From: an uncultured Collinsella sp.
GTDB lineage: Bacteria > Actinomycetota > Coriobacteriia > Coriobacteriales > Coriobacteriaceae
NCBI GenBank assembly: GCA_900541745.1
Contig: UQLA01000012.1
Coordinates: 1-64,000, forward strand
Length of the DNA stretch: 64,000 nucleotides
Reading direction: 5' to 3'
Notes under the pieces: generated by a model
What the model saw: only the letters and a program-made list of their open reading frames with translations
Databases searched by the model: none
Told to the model about the DNA's origin: nothing
Made by a program: the position numbers and the translations under genes
Shown here: in pieces, positions 63,215-64,000 of the stretch
Layout of the letters: each line of letters begins with the position of its first letter
Position numbering within the stretch: position 1 is the first letter of the stretch

Positions 63215-64000
63215 ATGAACATCCCCGAGACACAGAAAGACCTGCTTGCCTACCTCGATCGCATCACGCGCGAGCTTGGCAGCACGCGGGGCGGGCGCAT
63301 CCAGAACCGTCTCGACCACTTCACCACGGCATCTATAACCGACTCGCTCGCCATCTCGCGCAGCCTGGCAAGTCAGTATCTCAACGAGCTCGTGCGCGCT
63401 GGCCTCGTGGTGAAAGCAGGGGCACGACCGGTGTGCTACTTCCACCGCCGCTCCCTCGAACGCTTCTTCCAGTCTCGCATTGAGCGTAGCACCTACCCTT
63501 CGGTCGAGCAGCTCTTCGCCACGCTCGGAAACGGCGAGCGACTCGACTTCGACCGCGCAATCGGTCACGAGCTGAGCCTTGCGCCCTGCATCAGCCAGCT
63601 CTGCGCCGCGCTCAAGTACCCGCCAGCTGGCCTGCCCATCCTGCTCTGTGGCGCCTCGGGAACCGGCAAGGGTCTACTCGCCGAACTTGCCCTCGAATAC
63701 GGCAAGAACGTCGGCGTCCTGCAGCAGGAAGCCAAGCTTGTGAGCATCGACTGCTCGCATTACGCAGACGATGCCCGCGCGCTCACTCACGACCTGTGCG
63801 CAGATGGCGGGCCTGCAGATCGGGCGAGCGGCGGCATCGTTTATCTCAAGGACGTCGACGCCCTCTCACCCGCTGCCCAGGACGCGCTCTTGGAGTGGGC
63901 CTCCGCACAGGCGGGCGCCATTGTGCCAGCCCCTGCTGTGCGCCTTATCTTTGCCACCTCAAACGAGGCAGACAGTACCGAGTGCCGCAGCCTCACGCGT
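63215..64000 (+). CDS. LevR-like PTS regulator, truncated by window end
   Basis: First 262 residues of a gene that runs off the window. N-terminal winged helix (about 30-75, TDSLAISRSLASQYLNELVR), then a AAA+ domain with Walker A GASGTGKG near 154. The sigma-54 contact loop GAFTGA, expected about 40 residues later, is missing; the text goes from DCSHYADDARALTHDL almost directly to GGIVYLKDVDALS. The Walker B pair DE of the family is KD here. So it is related to LevR-type activators of mannose-class PTS operons but may not work with sigma-54 or hydrolyse ATP normally. GAAAGGAGG before ATG is a strong ribosome site. Confidence 0.85.
   Translation, partial: MNIPETQKDLLAYLDRITRELGSTRGGRIQNRLDHFTTASITDSLAISRSLASQYLNELVRAGLVVKAGARPVCYFHRRSLERFFQSRIERSTYPSVEQLFATLGNGERLDFDRAIGHELSLAPCISQLCAALKYPPAGLPILLCGASGTGKGLLAELALEYGKNVGVLQQEAKLVSIDCSHYADDARALTHDLCADGGPADRASGGIVYLKDVDALSPAAQDALLEWASAQAGAIVPAPAVRLIFATSNEADSTECRSLTR

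Overview
The window looks like chromosomal DNA of a high-GC, anaerobic gut actinobacterium of the class Coriobacteriia, most likely Collinsella. This is an inference from gene content: an oxygen-sensitive hydrogenase-maturation set with NikR, an nadA-nadB-nadC-niaR operon, an HspR-controlled chaperone cluster, a DUF5692 membrane protein, two mannose-family PTS operons, and many short palindromic intergenic repeats. No 16S gene is present to prove it.

Layout. 0.4-7.0 kb (minus strand): a HAD phosphatase, hypE, hypD, hypC, hypF, nikR and a small helical protein. hypA lies apart at 36.1 kb behind a large Fe-S flavoprotein, and hypB is absent from the window. 7.3-10.4 kb: thioredoxin, a divergent uracil-glycosylase-like protein, and an AgrC/AgrA-type kinase and LytTR regulator. 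10.6-14.5 kb: de novo NAD synthesis with its regulator as last gene and a nested palindrome over the promoter. 14.6-19.8 kb: ferredoxin, then dnaK-grpE, a zinc-finger-less dnaJ and hspR; clpB follows at 24.9 kb. dnaK and clpB share an identical-architecture dyad, a candidate HspR operator. 20-24.5 kb: an aconitase-family hydratase and two orphan membrane-anchored proteins embedded in palindromic repeats. 27.6-33 kb: a small acidic protein, an AAA/DUF4143 ATPase with a large dyad around its promoter, a membrane-anchored protein, DUF5692 and a TetR regulator. 33.3-40.2 kb: the Fe-S flavoprotein, hypA, a mannose-type PTS (EIIAB, EIIC, EIID) and a DUF956 protein.

40.58-56.60 kb is a mobile element of 15,969 bp inserted in the 3' half of tRNA-Arg(CCT). 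It is bounded by a perfect 48-bp repeat and carries an integrase and an excisionase-like gene at the right end. Cargo: an HTH regulator with a dyad operator, a 1123-residue sortase-type surface protein with a CAP domain, a Trp-rich exported protein, an oriT-like repeat with a MobC-like protein but no relaxase, several decayed genes, a possible 41-aa membrane toxin, and three linked metallophosphoesterase genes, the first broken by an IS3-family insertion.

56.7-64 kb: a decayed iron alcohol dehydrogenase, remnants of a kinase and of a LevR-like regulator, then a complete mannose/fructose-type PTS (EIIB, EIIC, EIID, EIIA) with a GH32-like glycosidase, followed by a second LevR-like regulator that runs off the window. 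The promoter and first codons of the two LevR-like genes are direct repeats flanking the PTS operon.

The most interesting points are the metallophosphoesterase trio, the LevR-like protein lacking the sigma-54 contact motif, the duplicated regulator flanks, the shared heat-shock operator, and the families of intergenic palindromes.
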